From the NCBI GenBank assembly GCA_947165465.1, contig CAMVAM010000004.1:40623-104622 (forward strand): a stretch of DNA of 64,000 nucleotides, written 5' to 3'. Source of the DNA: an uncultured Candidatus Saccharibacteria bacterium. Its GTDB lineage: Bacteria; Patescibacteriota; Saccharimonadia; Saccharimonadales; Saccharimonadaceae. The notes beneath the pieces are model-generated. The model had not been told where the DNA came from, ran no database searches, and saw nothing but the letters and a program-made list of their open reading frames with translations. The translations under genes were made by a program, and so were the position numbers. Each line of letters begins with the position of its first letter. Position 1 is the stretch's first letter. Positions 51,481 through 59,935 of the stretch are shown here, one piece after another.

Positions 51481-52707
51481 ATGAAAATACTTATGTTAGG
51501 CTGGGAATTACCACCTCACAATAGTGGAGGCCTTGGTGTCGCCTGTTTGAACATGGCGAGAGCTTTGTCGCGCCAAGGTGTCGACATCGATTTTGTCGTG
51601 CCATACGAAGCCGAGCATCCTGACATCAAATTCATGCATGTTTTGTCCGCTACGCATCTAGATCCGATTTATCGCTATGGTGGTGGCGCCTATGAATCAC
51701 TTAGACTCACCGAAAAAATCATTCCGACCCAGGGCAAACAAGATTTAATTTCTATCCGCGACGTCCAAAAGTCTTATTGTGAATATGTCGACAACCTGCT
51801 TAAGACTAGCGAAAAGCCAGAAATCGTCCATGCACACGACTGGCTAACTTATGAAGCCGGCATGATTGCGAAAAAGAATTATGATATTCCTCTAATTGCA
51901 CACGTCCACGCTACCGAATTTGATCGCGCCGGCATGCACTCTGGCAATCCGATTATTCACGAAATCGAATATGAAGGCCTCATGATGGCTGACAGAATCA
52001 TTGCTGTATCTGAGGCGACCAAGCGCATCGTCCATCAAAAATACAACATCCCACTAGGCAAAATCGACGTTGTTTATAATTCCCTCGATGAAAATTACGA
52101 AAATTCCGACTATAAATTCCAGGAGCAAACTTACAAATTCCTACTCAAGCAAAAAGAGAATGGCTGTACAATCGTTTCAACGGTTGGTCGTTTCACAGTC
52201 CAAAAAGGTTTACACAACCTCATGGAAGCAGCCGCACTTGCCGTATCAAAAAATCCTAAGCTCATCTTTGTCTTCGCTGGCGATGGCGAAGAACGTAACG
52301 AATTAATCGAAATGGCAGCTGATCTCGGTATTTCAAAGAACGTTATCTTTACTGGTTTTATCCGTGGTCGCAGACTACGTGACATTTATGCTGTTTCCGA
52401 TATCTTTGTCATGAGCTCAATTTCCGAACCATTTGGTCTAACCGCACTTGAGGCTGCGCACCATGGCGATGCACTAATCCTTACTAAGCAATCCGGTGTT
52501 GCAGAAGTGATTTGGTCCGCCATGACTTATGATTTCTGGGACGAAAGAAAGCTTGCCGACGAAATTGTTTCAATCTCAAAAAATCCAGAACTTCGCGAAG
52601 CTTTGCAGACAAATGTTAAACACGAATACAACAAGATCTCGTGGAATGATGTTGCAAAAAAATGTATCAAGGTTTACAATAATACAATAAAACATAAGAG
52701 GAAATAG
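51481..52707 (+). CDS. GT4/GT5-type glycosyltransferase, glycogen-synthase-like
   Basis: 408 residues from the ATG at 51481 (MKILMLGWELPP). GT-B fold: an N-terminal glycine-rich loop (HNSGGLGVACLN), VHAHDWLTYEAGM, the C-terminal VSTVGRFTVQKGLHNLMEAA, FAGDGEE and the nucleotide-sugar EX7E region SISEPFGLTALEAAHHGD. The opening is that of glycogen/alpha-glucan synthases. It is followed after one base by a GH57 gene, a pairing known for alpha-glucan synthesis in archaea and some bacteria. The likely product is a storage or surface alpha-glucan. Confidence 0.88.
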   Translation: MKILMLGWELPPHNSGGLGVACLNMARALSRQGVDIDFVVPYEAEHPDIKFMHVLSATHLDPIYRYGGGAYESLRLTEKIIPTQGKQDLISIRDVQKSYCEYVDNLLKTSEKPEIVHAHDWLTYEAGMIAKKNYDIPLIAHVHATEFDRAGMHSGNPIIHEIEYEGLMMADRIIAVSEATKRIVHQKYNIPLGKIDVVYNSLDENYENSDYKFQEQTYKFLLKQKENGCTIVSTVGRFTVQKGLHNLMEAAALAVSKNPKLIFVFAGDGEERNELIEMAADLGISKNVIFTGFIRGRRLRDIYAVSDIFVMSSISEPFGLTALEAAHHGDALILTKQSGVAEVIWSAMTYDFWDERKLADEIVSISKNPELREALQTNVKHEYNKISWNDVAKKCIKVYNNTIKHKRK

Positions 52708-52708
52708 G

Positions 52709-53914
52709 GTGCGAGCAGTTTGTTTATATCTACACATTCACCAGCCAATCCGCTACCGCGAGTACTCGATTTTTGATGTTGGAAACAATTCCAATTATTT
52801 CTACGATAATTACAGTGGTCGTCAATCTAATGAGCGCATTTTTAGAAAAGTTGCTGACAAAAGCTACTATCCAATGCTGAATTTGCTCTACAAAAACATG
52901 GTTGAGCACCCAGATTTTAAGGTATCATTCTCGATTACCGGTACTTGGCTTGAACAAGCCGAAAAATGGGCCCCAGATCTAATCAATATCATCCGCGATA
53001 TGGTAAATCGTGGCCAAGCTGAAATTGTTGGCGAAACCTACTACCATTCGCTAGCCTATTTCTATAACCTAGACGAATTTAACGATCAAGTCAAAATGCA
53101 CACCGGTCTCATTGAAAGACTCTTTGGCGTCACACCAAAAGTTTTCCGTAATACCGAATTTGCCTATAATGATTCCCTCGCTCGCTGGGCCGAAAGCCAA
53201 GGCTACAAAGCTATTCTCGCTGAAGGTTGGGATAAAGTCCTCGGTTGGCGTAGCCCGAATCACGTTTATCGTCCAGCCGGTTGTAAGGATATCAAACTAC
53301 TTCTAAAAAATTATCGTTTATCTGATGATATCGCTTTCCGCTTCTCGAACCGCGCTTGGGCAGAATGGCCACTGACAGTGCCAAAGTACCAACGCTGGAT
53401 TGACGACGATTGTCTCCGTGGCAATCTCATCAATCTCTTCATGGATTTCGAGACCTTTGGCGAACACCAATGGAAGGATACCGGCATCTTTGATTTCATG
53501 AACACATTCATTGGCTCATGGCTCTCTGAATACGAGAATAAATTTGTGACCGTTTCCGAGGCCGCCGACCTAGAGGCTCCAGTTGACGAAGTCTCAATGC
53601 CGGAAACCGTAACCTGGGCTGATACCGAAAGAGACTTGTCTGCTTGGCTTTCAAACTCGATGCAGTCATCCGCAATGAGCCAAATCTTTGGTCTTCGTGA
53701 TAAGGTGCTGTCAACTCATGATGGCCAACTTATCTCAGGCTGGCGCTATATGACGACTTCAGACCACCCATATTCAATGTGCACTAAGTATTGGAACGAT
53801 GGCGACGTTCACGCCTATTTCTCTGCCTATGCATCGCCATACGAAAGCTTCATGTATTACATGAATGTCTTCCGCGATATCGAATATCGTATTAATAATA
53901 TCCTCGGATATTAA
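52709..53914 (+). CDS. GH57-family alpha-glucan enzyme (amylase/branching type)
   Basis: 401 residues starting with GTG one base after the GT4 stop, behind AGAGGAAATAGG. GH57 motifs are present: CLYLHIHQPIRYRE (motif 1), FSITGTWLEQ (2), VFRNTEFAYND with the nucleophile Glu (3), LFMDFETFGEHQ with the acid/base Asp (4) and LSAWLSN-SMQ (5). The family covers amylases, 4-alpha-glucanotransferases and branching enzymes; the pairing with a glycogen-synthase-like GT4 favours trimming or branching of the new glucan. Confidence 0.9.
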   Translation: MRAVCLYLHIHQPIRYREYSIFDVGNNSNYFYDNYSGRQSNERIFRKVADKSYYPMLNLLYKNMVEHPDFKVSFSITGTWLEQAEKWAPDLINIIRDMVNRGQAEIVGETYYHSLAYFYNLDEFNDQVKMHTGLIERLFGVTPKVFRNTEFAYNDSLARWAESQGYKAILAEGWDKVLGWRSPNHVYRPAGCKDIKLLLKNYRLSDDIAFRFSNRAWAEWPLTVPKYQRWIDDDCLRGNLINLFMDFETFGEHQWKDTGIFDFMNTFIGSWLSEYENKFVTVSEAADLEAPVDEVSMPETVTWADTERDLSAWLSNSMQSSAMSQIFGLRDKVLSTHDGQLISGWRYMTTSDHPYSMCTKYWNDGDVHAYFSAYASPYESFMYYMNVFRDIEYRINNILGY

Positions 53915-53935
53915 TATATATAATATATATGTAAC

Positions 53936-53966
53936 AAAAATCCCCTCGATATGAGGGGTATTTTTT
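53936..53966. terminator. Bidirectional terminator between GH57 and rpmG
   Basis: AAAAATCCCCTC-gatat-GAGGGGTATTTTTT serves the GH57 operon and the convergent rpmG gene. Confidence 0.9.
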
Positions 53967-53973
53967 AGCTTGA

Positions 53974-54183
53974 TTAGCGCTTCTTTTCCTTGACTTCGTT
54001 ACGACCGAGGTTTTTCTTGGTTTCAGTAAAGACAACGTGCTTTCTTAGAACTGGATCGTACTTCTTAAGGCTTAGCTTATCAGGAGTATTCATCGTATTC
54101 TTTTTGGTATAGTAAGCACGAACACCAGACTCCTCAGAAACGAGGCCTACGAGTTTACGCTTAGTGTTATTCTTTTTTGCCAT
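53974..54183 (-). CDS. rpmG: 50S ribosomal protein L33, cysteine-free form
   Basis: 69 residues. [21 protein letters not shown] followed by [21 protein letters not shown] is L33. No cysteine is present, so it is the C-minus paralogue type that does not bind zinc. It fits the wider loss of structural zinc in this genome segment. It is monocistronic. Confidence 0.93.
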   Translation of the reverse strand: MAKKNNTKRKLVGLVSEESGVRAYYTKKNTMNTPDKLSLKKYDPVLRKHVVFTETKKNLGRNEVKEKKR

Positions 54184-54210
54184 GATTCTTTACATTTTAC
54201 CATACTCTAT

Positions 54211-54238
54211 AAAAAATGGCAAGACTTAGTCTTGCCAT
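54211..54238 (-). terminator. Terminator after the zinc mini-protein gene
   Basis: ATGGCAAGAC-taa-GTCTTGCCATTTTTT on the minus strand, directly after the stop at 54247. Confidence 0.85.
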
Positions 54239-54246
54239 AGGGGGGA

Positions 54247-54432
54247 TTACGGCCTTTTAACACCGCTTCCGTTGCAATGCGGGCATTTAGCCCCATAATA
54301 GGTTTTGCCGCTTCCATTGCAATAGATACATTTGGGCAGTTTATATACATACCCGCATTGTCCTTGGTGTTTGTCGCGTTCCTCTTCGGTGAGGAAAGGC
54401 CTACCGCAACGATTGCAACTCCAGGTCGCCAT
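54247..54432 (-). CDS. Zinc-binding mini-protein with a C2HC-like finger and two CxxCxGxG motifs
   Basis: 61 residues. The first half, CNRCGRPFLTEEERDKHQGQC, resembles a single C2HC/C2H2 finger. The second half has CIYCNGSGKTYYGAKCPHCNGSG, two CxxCxGSG units as in the DnaJ zinc domain. No J-domain exists, so it is not a DnaJ. It may bind nucleic acid or unfolded protein; this is inference from the motifs. It has its own terminator and an AAAGGTG ribosome-binding site. Confidence 0.72.
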   Translation of the reverse strand: MATWSCNRCGRPFLTEEERDKHQGQCGYVYKLPKCIYCNGSGKTYYGAKCPHCNGSGVKRP

Positions 54433-54475
54433 TCATATCACCCACCTTTCGTAAAGTACTGGGCGTATTTTAATA

Positions 54476-57400
54476 CTATTCAGTACTTTTTGCAAGCAAT
54501 AGCTCAATGAAGCTGAGGATGTCTTTAATACCTAGCTCTGTGTTCGGCTCGACGAATAGCTCTGGATCGTCAATGAAGTCAAGCGAAGTGACGTGTTTAT
54601 AGACCACCTTGATTAACTGGTGCAATTCTTCTTCATCTTTATCATTGAACTCGTAAACCTTATCATAGACCTCGCCGTCATTATCAGGTATCACAAATAA
54701 GATGTGTGCCTTCTCAATCTTGTATTTAGAGTATCTTGGCGAATTCTTGAGAAGCAGCTTATAAAACTCGAGTTGGAGCATGTATTTATAAAGCGTTTTA
54801 TGTGAGCGCCACTTATCTTTATGATAGGCACTGGTCTTAAAGTCGTAAATCTCAATTGTCTTATTCTCTTCATCAATCGCAATGTGGTCGACTTTACCGG
54901 TCACCGGAACGCCATCTACCACTAGCTTGTCCGGGCCAAGATTAACTTCGGCTTCACCGTTTCGAAGGATATCTTTGAAGTGCTCTAGAGCTACCAATAA
55001 ATAGCCAGGCCCTTTCTCACGAATCTTTTGTTTAATACTGCTTTCGACATCATAGCGGTCGAGTTCTTCGAGGAATAATTGAACCGCCTCTTCATCGGAA
55101 ATGCCTTTATTGGTGACATTTTCAAAGACGGAGTGCATGAGAGTTCCGGTCACGAGTGATTCAGTCTCTGGCTCACGTGGCGTATTTAAGACATAGCTCT
55201 TAAAGAAGCTCTGCGGACCAGCGTAAACGATATCGATGAATGAAGTAAGAGCTGAAGCGGACATCTTCCAGTTTTTGATGCGCTCCTTGTATAAGAGCCT
55301 GATATCTGGACTTTTATCAACATAGGAAGAAATCCAGTTCTTGATGCTCTTTTCACGAGCCTCGACAGATGGCATTGTATACATCGTTTCGACTTTGCCG
55401 GACGGAATAAACGGTGATAACAGTATGTCTTCTCCATCAACTTTGGTGACGTTTTCAGCCAAGTATTCCAACCTATCTTGTTCCTTATCATTAAAGTCAT
55501 GAAGCGCGTTAGTGATATATAGATGAGACTTCGCACGGGTAAGAGCCACATAAAGAATACGGAGTCTCTCGCCATCGGTCATACCGGTGTGGCGAATCTG
55601 TGTGAGGTTATTTGGTAGGAACAAAAGATTATTATTGCCTTTGCCGGCGCCCCAAGCAGAGTGATCGGCGGTCAAAATAAAGACGTATTCGAACTCAAGA
55701 CCTTTAGCTTTGTGTGCGGTTAGGATTTGCACTGCCTCATCCGCGTCCTTATACGGGCTGGTTACAGTTAAGGGCATAGTTGCGTCTTCATAATCCGTCA
55801 CGAGCTCAACTAAGTCAGAAATTCTGAGTGGCTTATCACCGAAGTGTTTCTTAATCTTGCCCTTAAAGGAAGCGAGATTGTCGTAAAAAGTAAATCTTTC
55901 ATATGGCTCCAGCTTATCGATATCCATCTTCTTTACAATCATATCGATAATAATATCGAGTGGTTCAGTAAATGATTTAGCGACTAGTTCTGCAATGAAG
56001 TTCATCGCGCCAGCGACTCTCTCGTCTTCGGCGTGAGAAAGATAATCAAAGGCCGATTCGTGTGCCCCCCTTGCTTGACCGACTAAACGGATCACGTCAA
56101 CCATTGGTACGTTGAAGAATGGATATGATAAAACTTCCATTATCTGGACGGAAGGCGTCTTTTCGCTCGCAACCTCATTTACATATTTGATGGTCGTAAT
56201 AATTTGGTGAATCTTGTCGTCAAGGAAAAGATTGTCACGCTTCTCATAAGCAATCTTAATTTCATCATATTCCTTTAGATAAGGTAGAAGTGGTTCAAAG
56301 TATTTAGTTTTATAAGAAATTACCGCAATTTCGCTCTGCTTCACACCAGATTTAATTAGCTCGTGGATTTTTTTAGCTACATAGGAATACTCTTGGTCGG
56401 AAGAAAAGAATTCAACGCGGTGGATACCGGTGTCTTTAAGCGCCGGTTTGTGTGCAATCAGTTCCTTGTCGGCGAAACGATCCGGAGCTTGGTTAATAAT
56501 CTTACGCGAAAAGTCGAGAATCTCTTGTGTGCTGCGATAGTTCTCAACTAGAGGGATCACCTCGGAACTATAATATTTTTGGAAATCGGTGAGATTGGAA
56601 GAAAGCGCGCCCTGGAACTCAAAGATAGCCTGGTCGTCATCACCTACAGCCATGATCATCGGCTTTTCGTAGTCCGTGAGAGCTTTCACAATCGCAAACT
56701 GCGAAGGGTTTGTATCCTGGAATTCGTCGAGAAGAATAAACTGATATCTCTCTTCGAGTGAGAGTTTAAAACCTTCATCGGTATTTAGGATTCGTACTGC
56801 TTCTTCGATCATGTCATTAAAATCGAACAGACCATTCTCTCTCATATAATCCTGATACTGTTTCATGATATTTGCAGCCGAAAGGAGCTTCTTGTTTTTA
56901 ATGCGATCCTTCAAGCGATAATTTTTCTTCTCATCTCTTTCAAAATAGTCATCCTTCCAAGCCGAAAGTGGCGCTACGGTGTCTTTGTCAATTGCATCAG
57001 AGATAGCTTTTTTAAGATCTCTCGCCATGCTGGCAATTGAGCGCTCGACATTCTTAACAATCGGCTTGAGATGCTCATAATCCTTCAAAATCTCATAGAT
57101 TGGCTGGTAAGCACCCTCAAGCGATTCCTTAAACTTGTAGGGTACAATATTTAGTAGTAGTGGCGAAATTGCATTGCTTAAGATTTCAGAATCCTCGACA
57201 TTTTGTTTTGCTATCTTTAGCAAGTCATCTTCGGTGAGGCCGGCCTTTTTCGCTTCCGAAATCACGCCCATAATGTCGGAGACTTTGTCGCCCCTCAGGA
57301 TGTCATTTCCTTTTAAATTATCTTGAAGAGTCTTAACAATTTTAAATTGGGTAATTTCATCAATCGGCGAATCGAGCTGTCGGTCGTAATCTTCGGAATA

Positions 57401-57688
57401 ATTCTTGTACTGAGCCAGAATATCAGAGCCGAAGGCATGGTAAGTGCCGATATTAACCTTCAGAGCATCCTGGCCGATGATGGTCTTTAGACGCTCGCGC
57501 ATATTTGAAGCACCGGACTCAGTAAAGGTGAGACAAAGAACATTCTCAGGATTTGTATCGGTATGTGTCAAAATATAAGCAACCTTCTCAGAAAGTAACT
57601 GAGTCTTACCTGTACCCGGCCCAGCTAAAACTAATAGTGGCCCATCCAAGTATTCTACAGCTCTTTTTTGATTCGCATTTAATCCCAT
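54476..57688 (-). CDS. UvrD/PcrA-type superfamily 1 helicase fused to a PD-(D/E)XK nuclease
   Basis: 1,070 residues. Helicase motifs: Walker A LAGPGTGKTQLLSEK, DEFQDTNPSQF (II), VGDDDQAIFEFQGA (III), LTAHKAKGLEFEYVF (V) and VALTRAKSHLYI (VI). The last ~250 residues form a RecB/AddB-like nuclease: GTLMHSVFENV, GKVDHIAIDEENKTIEIYDFKTS and LQLEFYKLLL. No Fe-S cysteine cluster is seen. It may act as a single-chain substitute for AddAB/RecBCD in double-strand-end processing; that role is inferred. The ATG abuts the gpsA stop directly. Confidence 0.92.
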   Translation of the reverse strand: MGLNANQKRAVEYLDGPLLVLAGPGTGKTQLLSEKVAYILTHTDTNPENVLCLTFTESGASNMRERLKTIIGQDALKVNIGTYHAFGSDILAQYKNYSEDYDRQLDSPIDEITQFKIVKTLQDNLKGNDILRGDKVSDIMGVISEAKKAGLTEDDLLKIAKQNVEDSEILSNAISPLLLNIVPYKFKESLEGAYQPIYEILKDYEHLKPIVKNVERSIASMARDLKKAISDAIDKDTVAPLSAWKDDYFERDEKKNYRLKDRIKNKKLLSAANIMKQYQDYMRENGLFDFNDMIEEAVRILNTDEGFKLSLEERYQFILLDEFQDTNPSQFAIVKALTDYEKPMIMAVGDDDQAIFEFQGALSSNLTDFQKYYSSEVIPLVENYRSTQEILDFSRKIINQAPDRFADKELIAHKPALKDTGIHRVEFFSSDQEYSYVAKKIHELIKSGVKQSEIAVISYKTKYFEPLLPYLKEYDEIKIAYEKRDNLFLDDKIHQIITTIKYVNEVASEKTPSVQIMEVLSYPFFNVPMVDVIRLVGQARGAHESAFDYLSHAEDERVAGAMNFIAELVAKSFTEPLDIIIDMIVKKMDIDKLEPYERFTFYDNLASFKGKIKKHFGDKPLRISDLVELVTDYEDATMPLTVTSPYKDADEAVQILTAHKAKGLEFEYVFILTADHSAWGAGKGNNNLLFLPNNLTQIRHTGMTDGERLRILYVALTRAKSHLYITNALHDFNDKEQDRLEYLAENVTKVDGEDILLSPFIPSGKVETMYTMPSVEAREKSIKNWISSYVDKSPDIRLLYKERIKNWKMSASALTSFIDIVYAGPQSFFKSYVLNTPREPETESLVTGTLMHSVFENVTNKGISDEEAVQLFLEELDRYDVESSIKQKIREKGPGYLLVALEHFKDILRNGEAEVNLGPDKLVVDGVPVTGKVDHIAIDEENKTIEIYDFKTSAYHKDKWRSHKTLYKYMLQLEFYKLLLKNSPRYSKYKIEKAHILFVIPDNDGEVYDKVYEFNDKDEEELHQLIKVVYKHVTSLDFIDDPELFVEPNTELGIKDILSFIELLLAKSTE

Positions 57689-58462
57689 TTATGCTCCATT
57701 CATGTTAATAATTTCTTTTAGAATCGATGCTTCAAGTGGTACTTCAATCTCACCAGCTACAATCCTAGCTAGAGTTGCTAAACCTTCAACGGTCTTCTCC
57801 GGCTGGTAGTCTGGATTCTCGCGTTTTTTCATGCCATATTCGTAATTCCTAGACGGCAAATTACAGGTGAGTTTGAGATCGTCCACGCCACAGTAATGAT
57901 AAACCGTATCCCGCATCGCACCATTGGCTAGAAGAATTAACTCCATCTCCTTCGCTACATCAGTAATAAACTGTTGATGTTCGGCAGTGCCCGGTTTTAA
58001 GCCTAGATATCCGGCCCTAATTGCATAGACATTTTTAAGAGCACCGCACATGAGCACACCACGTAAATCCTTAGTGTGATCAAAGGAAATATATTCGGTA
58101 TCAAATAGATTGACTAACCTATCATCAGTCACGGTAAGGAAGGTCTCTTTCTTCGCCTTCATATCATCAGCAAAGCTAGGTCCAGAAAGCGCCATAATGT
58201 CATGAAAATCAGTAAAGACATCATCGGTCAAGAGACCCTTAGTTGCAATAATTAGTGGGGTATGGACATCAAGTTGTGGCAAAATCTCTGGAACAGTATT
58301 AGAAGGTGCCACTAGAACCACCATTTCAGCATCCCACATTAAATCATGGATAAATTTATCCGTAATCGCCGGATCATAATATATTACTTCGTGGCCCTTC
58401 TCTTCTAGGACGCCACCGAGAGCGGTTCCATAAGCTCCAGCTCCAATTACACCTATCTTCAT
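57689..58462 (-). CDS. gpsA: NAD(P)-dependent glycerol-3-phosphate dehydrogenase-like protein, short
   Basis: 257 residues against a usual ~330. The Rossmann motif is GVIGAGAYGTALGGVL, and ALSGPSFADDM plus LMCGALKNVYAIRAGYLGLK carry the substrate/catalytic region with its lysine. The shortfall lies mainly in the N-terminal half, where the loop after beta-2 is reduced. It would make glycerol-3-phosphate for phospholipids. It sits between a DUF916-like gene (8 bases upstream) and the helicase gene (no gap). Confidence 0.82.
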   Translation of the reverse strand: MKIGVIGAGAYGTALGGVLEEKGHEVIYYDPAITDKFIHDLMWDAEMVVLVAPSNTVPEILPQLDVHTPLIIATKGLLTDDVFTDFHDIMALSGPSFADDMKAKKETFLTVTDDRLVNLFDTEYISFDHTKDLRGVLMCGALKNVYAIRAGYLGLKPGTAEHQQFITDVAKEMELILLANGAMRDTVYHYCGVDDLKLTCNLPSRNYEYGMKKRENPDYQPEKTVEGLATLARIVAGEIEVPLEASILKEIINMNGA

Positions 58463-58470
58463 ATTACTCC

Positions 58471-59331
58471 TTAATCATTAAACATCTGCTTGCGACGGCG
58501 ATGTTTTTTAATTGATTTAAAAATCGAATAAACCAAAGTAATTACAGTTAAGAATAAAAGCACCATAAACCAAATTGGGCAACAAATCACGGTTTTCTCG
58601 ATTACGGAGACTTCGTCGAGATATGTGACGGTTTGTTTGATTGTGTAAATCCCAAGTGGCGAAAAGCCATCGAGGTCGCGAACAATATGACGGGTAGTTT
58701 CCGGCATAATTGTTTCTTCTATCGTGTTGTTTTCATTGCTCTTTGGGTAAATCGGAGTCGAAGAAAAAACACTTCTCACCTCAACGGCAACTCTAGCAAT
58801 ATCGTGAACGTTACCTTCATTAGTGACAGAAGCTTCCACTCGGATTGGCAGATTAGTGGCAAAGCCAGGAATGGTATTCTCAACTACCTTGCCGCCATGT
58901 TCGGTTTCACCGGCAACCTTGGCAAAGATGAGGCTAGCCATTTCAAATACATTCTCGACCGCAATACCTTCCACATTGCCGACATCAGCATCGGAGGTAA
59001 CGAGAAGCGCCGCATATTGACCACCGGCCGGAGCACTTTCCGGTACATTGATTGTGTAATTAATCTTTACGGATTCGTTAGGCTTTAATACACCAGAATC
59101 TTTGTCTAGAGTAATCCATTTAGTAATCAAGGTCCTATCATTCTCAGTCAAAAAGTCAGCGCTATATTCGTCGTCGGTAACCGAATAAGAAGAAACCGAT
59201 ACTTTGAATTTAAAATCAGAAGCCGAGTCAGCCGGATTGGAAATCGTAAGAGTGCCGTGATAGATTTCACCAGCATTTAATTCAATTCGTTTAGTCATCG
59301 GAGAGATGACAAATGAGCTGTCAGAATTCAC
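58471..59331 (-). CDS. DUF916-like surface protein with a C-terminal membrane anchor and no signal peptide
   Basis: 286 residues. Two Ig-like domains (SSFVISPMTKRIELNAGEIYHG..., PIRVEASVTNEGNVHDIARVAVEV) resemble DUF916/WxL-interacting proteins. A C-terminal span (CPIWFMVLLFLTVITLVYSIF) and basic tail KSIKKHRRRK follow. GTG at 59331 is preceded by AAGGAGG, and an in-frame TAA lies four codons upstream, so no N-terminal signal peptide can be added. The basic tail predicts an outside N-terminus, which would need export without a signal. Either the signal was lost or topology is unusual. Confidence 0.75.
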   Translation of the reverse strand: MNSDSSFVISPMTKRIELNAGEIYHGTLTISNPADSASDFKFKVSVSSYSVTDDEYSADFLTENDRTLITKWITLDKDSGVLKPNESVKINYTINVPESAPAGGQYAALLVTSDADVGNVEGIAVENVFEMASLIFAKVAGETEHGGKVVENTIPGFATNLPIRVEASVTNEGNVHDIARVAVEVRSVFSSTPIYPKSNENNTIEETIMPETTRHIVRDLDGFSPLGIYTIKQTVTYLDEVSVIEKTVICCPIWFMVLLFLTVITLVYSIFKSIKKHRRRKQMFND

Positions 59332-59359
59332 CGAACCTCCTTAGATATATATAATATAT

Positions 59360-59365
59360 ATTATA
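59360..59365 (-). promoter_or_regulatory. Promoter (TGATATAAT) of the DUF916-gpsA-helicase operon
   Basis: The extended -10 sits in an AT-only palindrome between nrdG and the GTG at 59331. Confidence 0.55.
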
Positions 59366-59371
59366 TCACGA

Positions 59372-59935
59372 TTATTCGATGCTTAGTATCTTACCGGTAC
59401 CTTGTTCTAGGTGGAGTAATCTCTGATTCTTTGAACCGCGGTAGCGAAGGCTAAGGTCTTTAAGGCCAATAATGAATGGTCCGTCAATCAAAGCATCTAA
59501 GGATTTTAGAAATTCCCATTGTTCGCCGCCAGCTTTCTGAATCTGTTCGTAAGTAAAGCCGGAAAAACTCCAGACATTCCAACCAAGCTCCTTGCGTACC
59601 CAATCAGCAATTTCTTTACAGGTGGCCGGCTGTACGAATGGCTCGCCACCACAGAACGTGAGCCCGGCCTGGCCTTTAAATTTACTTAGCCTTTCTTCAA
59701 TCTCACTAATTTCAATTAGGAAACCACCAGCATAGTCCCAAGTCTCTGGGTTCTGGCATTCCTTGCAATGATTTGGGCAACCTTGTGTCCAGACTACCGC
59801 CCTAAGTCCATCGCCGTTTACAATATTGTCGTGTTCAAGCGGACCGGACAAGCGAATCATGCCCTTAGGAGGCTGCGGAGCGACTTTCATCCGCTCTACA
59901 GCCATTTTATCCCAATCTACTTTTGGCTCTGCCAT
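59372..59935 (-). CDS. nrdG: Anaerobic ribonucleoside-triphosphate reductase activating enzyme
   Basis: 187 residues. The radical-SAM cluster motif is TQGCPNHCKECQNPETWDY (CxxxCxxC), followed by the SAM-binding GLTFCGGEPFVQP. The N-terminus carries ~25 extra residues. NrdG uses SAM and a 4Fe-4S cluster to put the glycyl radical on NrdD. The ATG overlaps the nrdD stop by one base, so both are made together. Its clear conservation contrasts with the missing radical motif in NrdD. Confidence 0.93.
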   Translation of the reverse strand: MAEPKVDWDKMAVERMKVAPQPPKGMIRLSGPLEHDNIVNGDGLRAVVWTQGCPNHCKECQNPETWDYAGGFLIEISEIEERLSKFKGQAGLTFCGGEPFVQPATCKEIADWVRKELGWNVWSFSGFTYEQIQKAGGEQWEFLKSLDALIDGPFIIGLKDLSLRYRGSKNQRLLHLEQGTGKILSIE

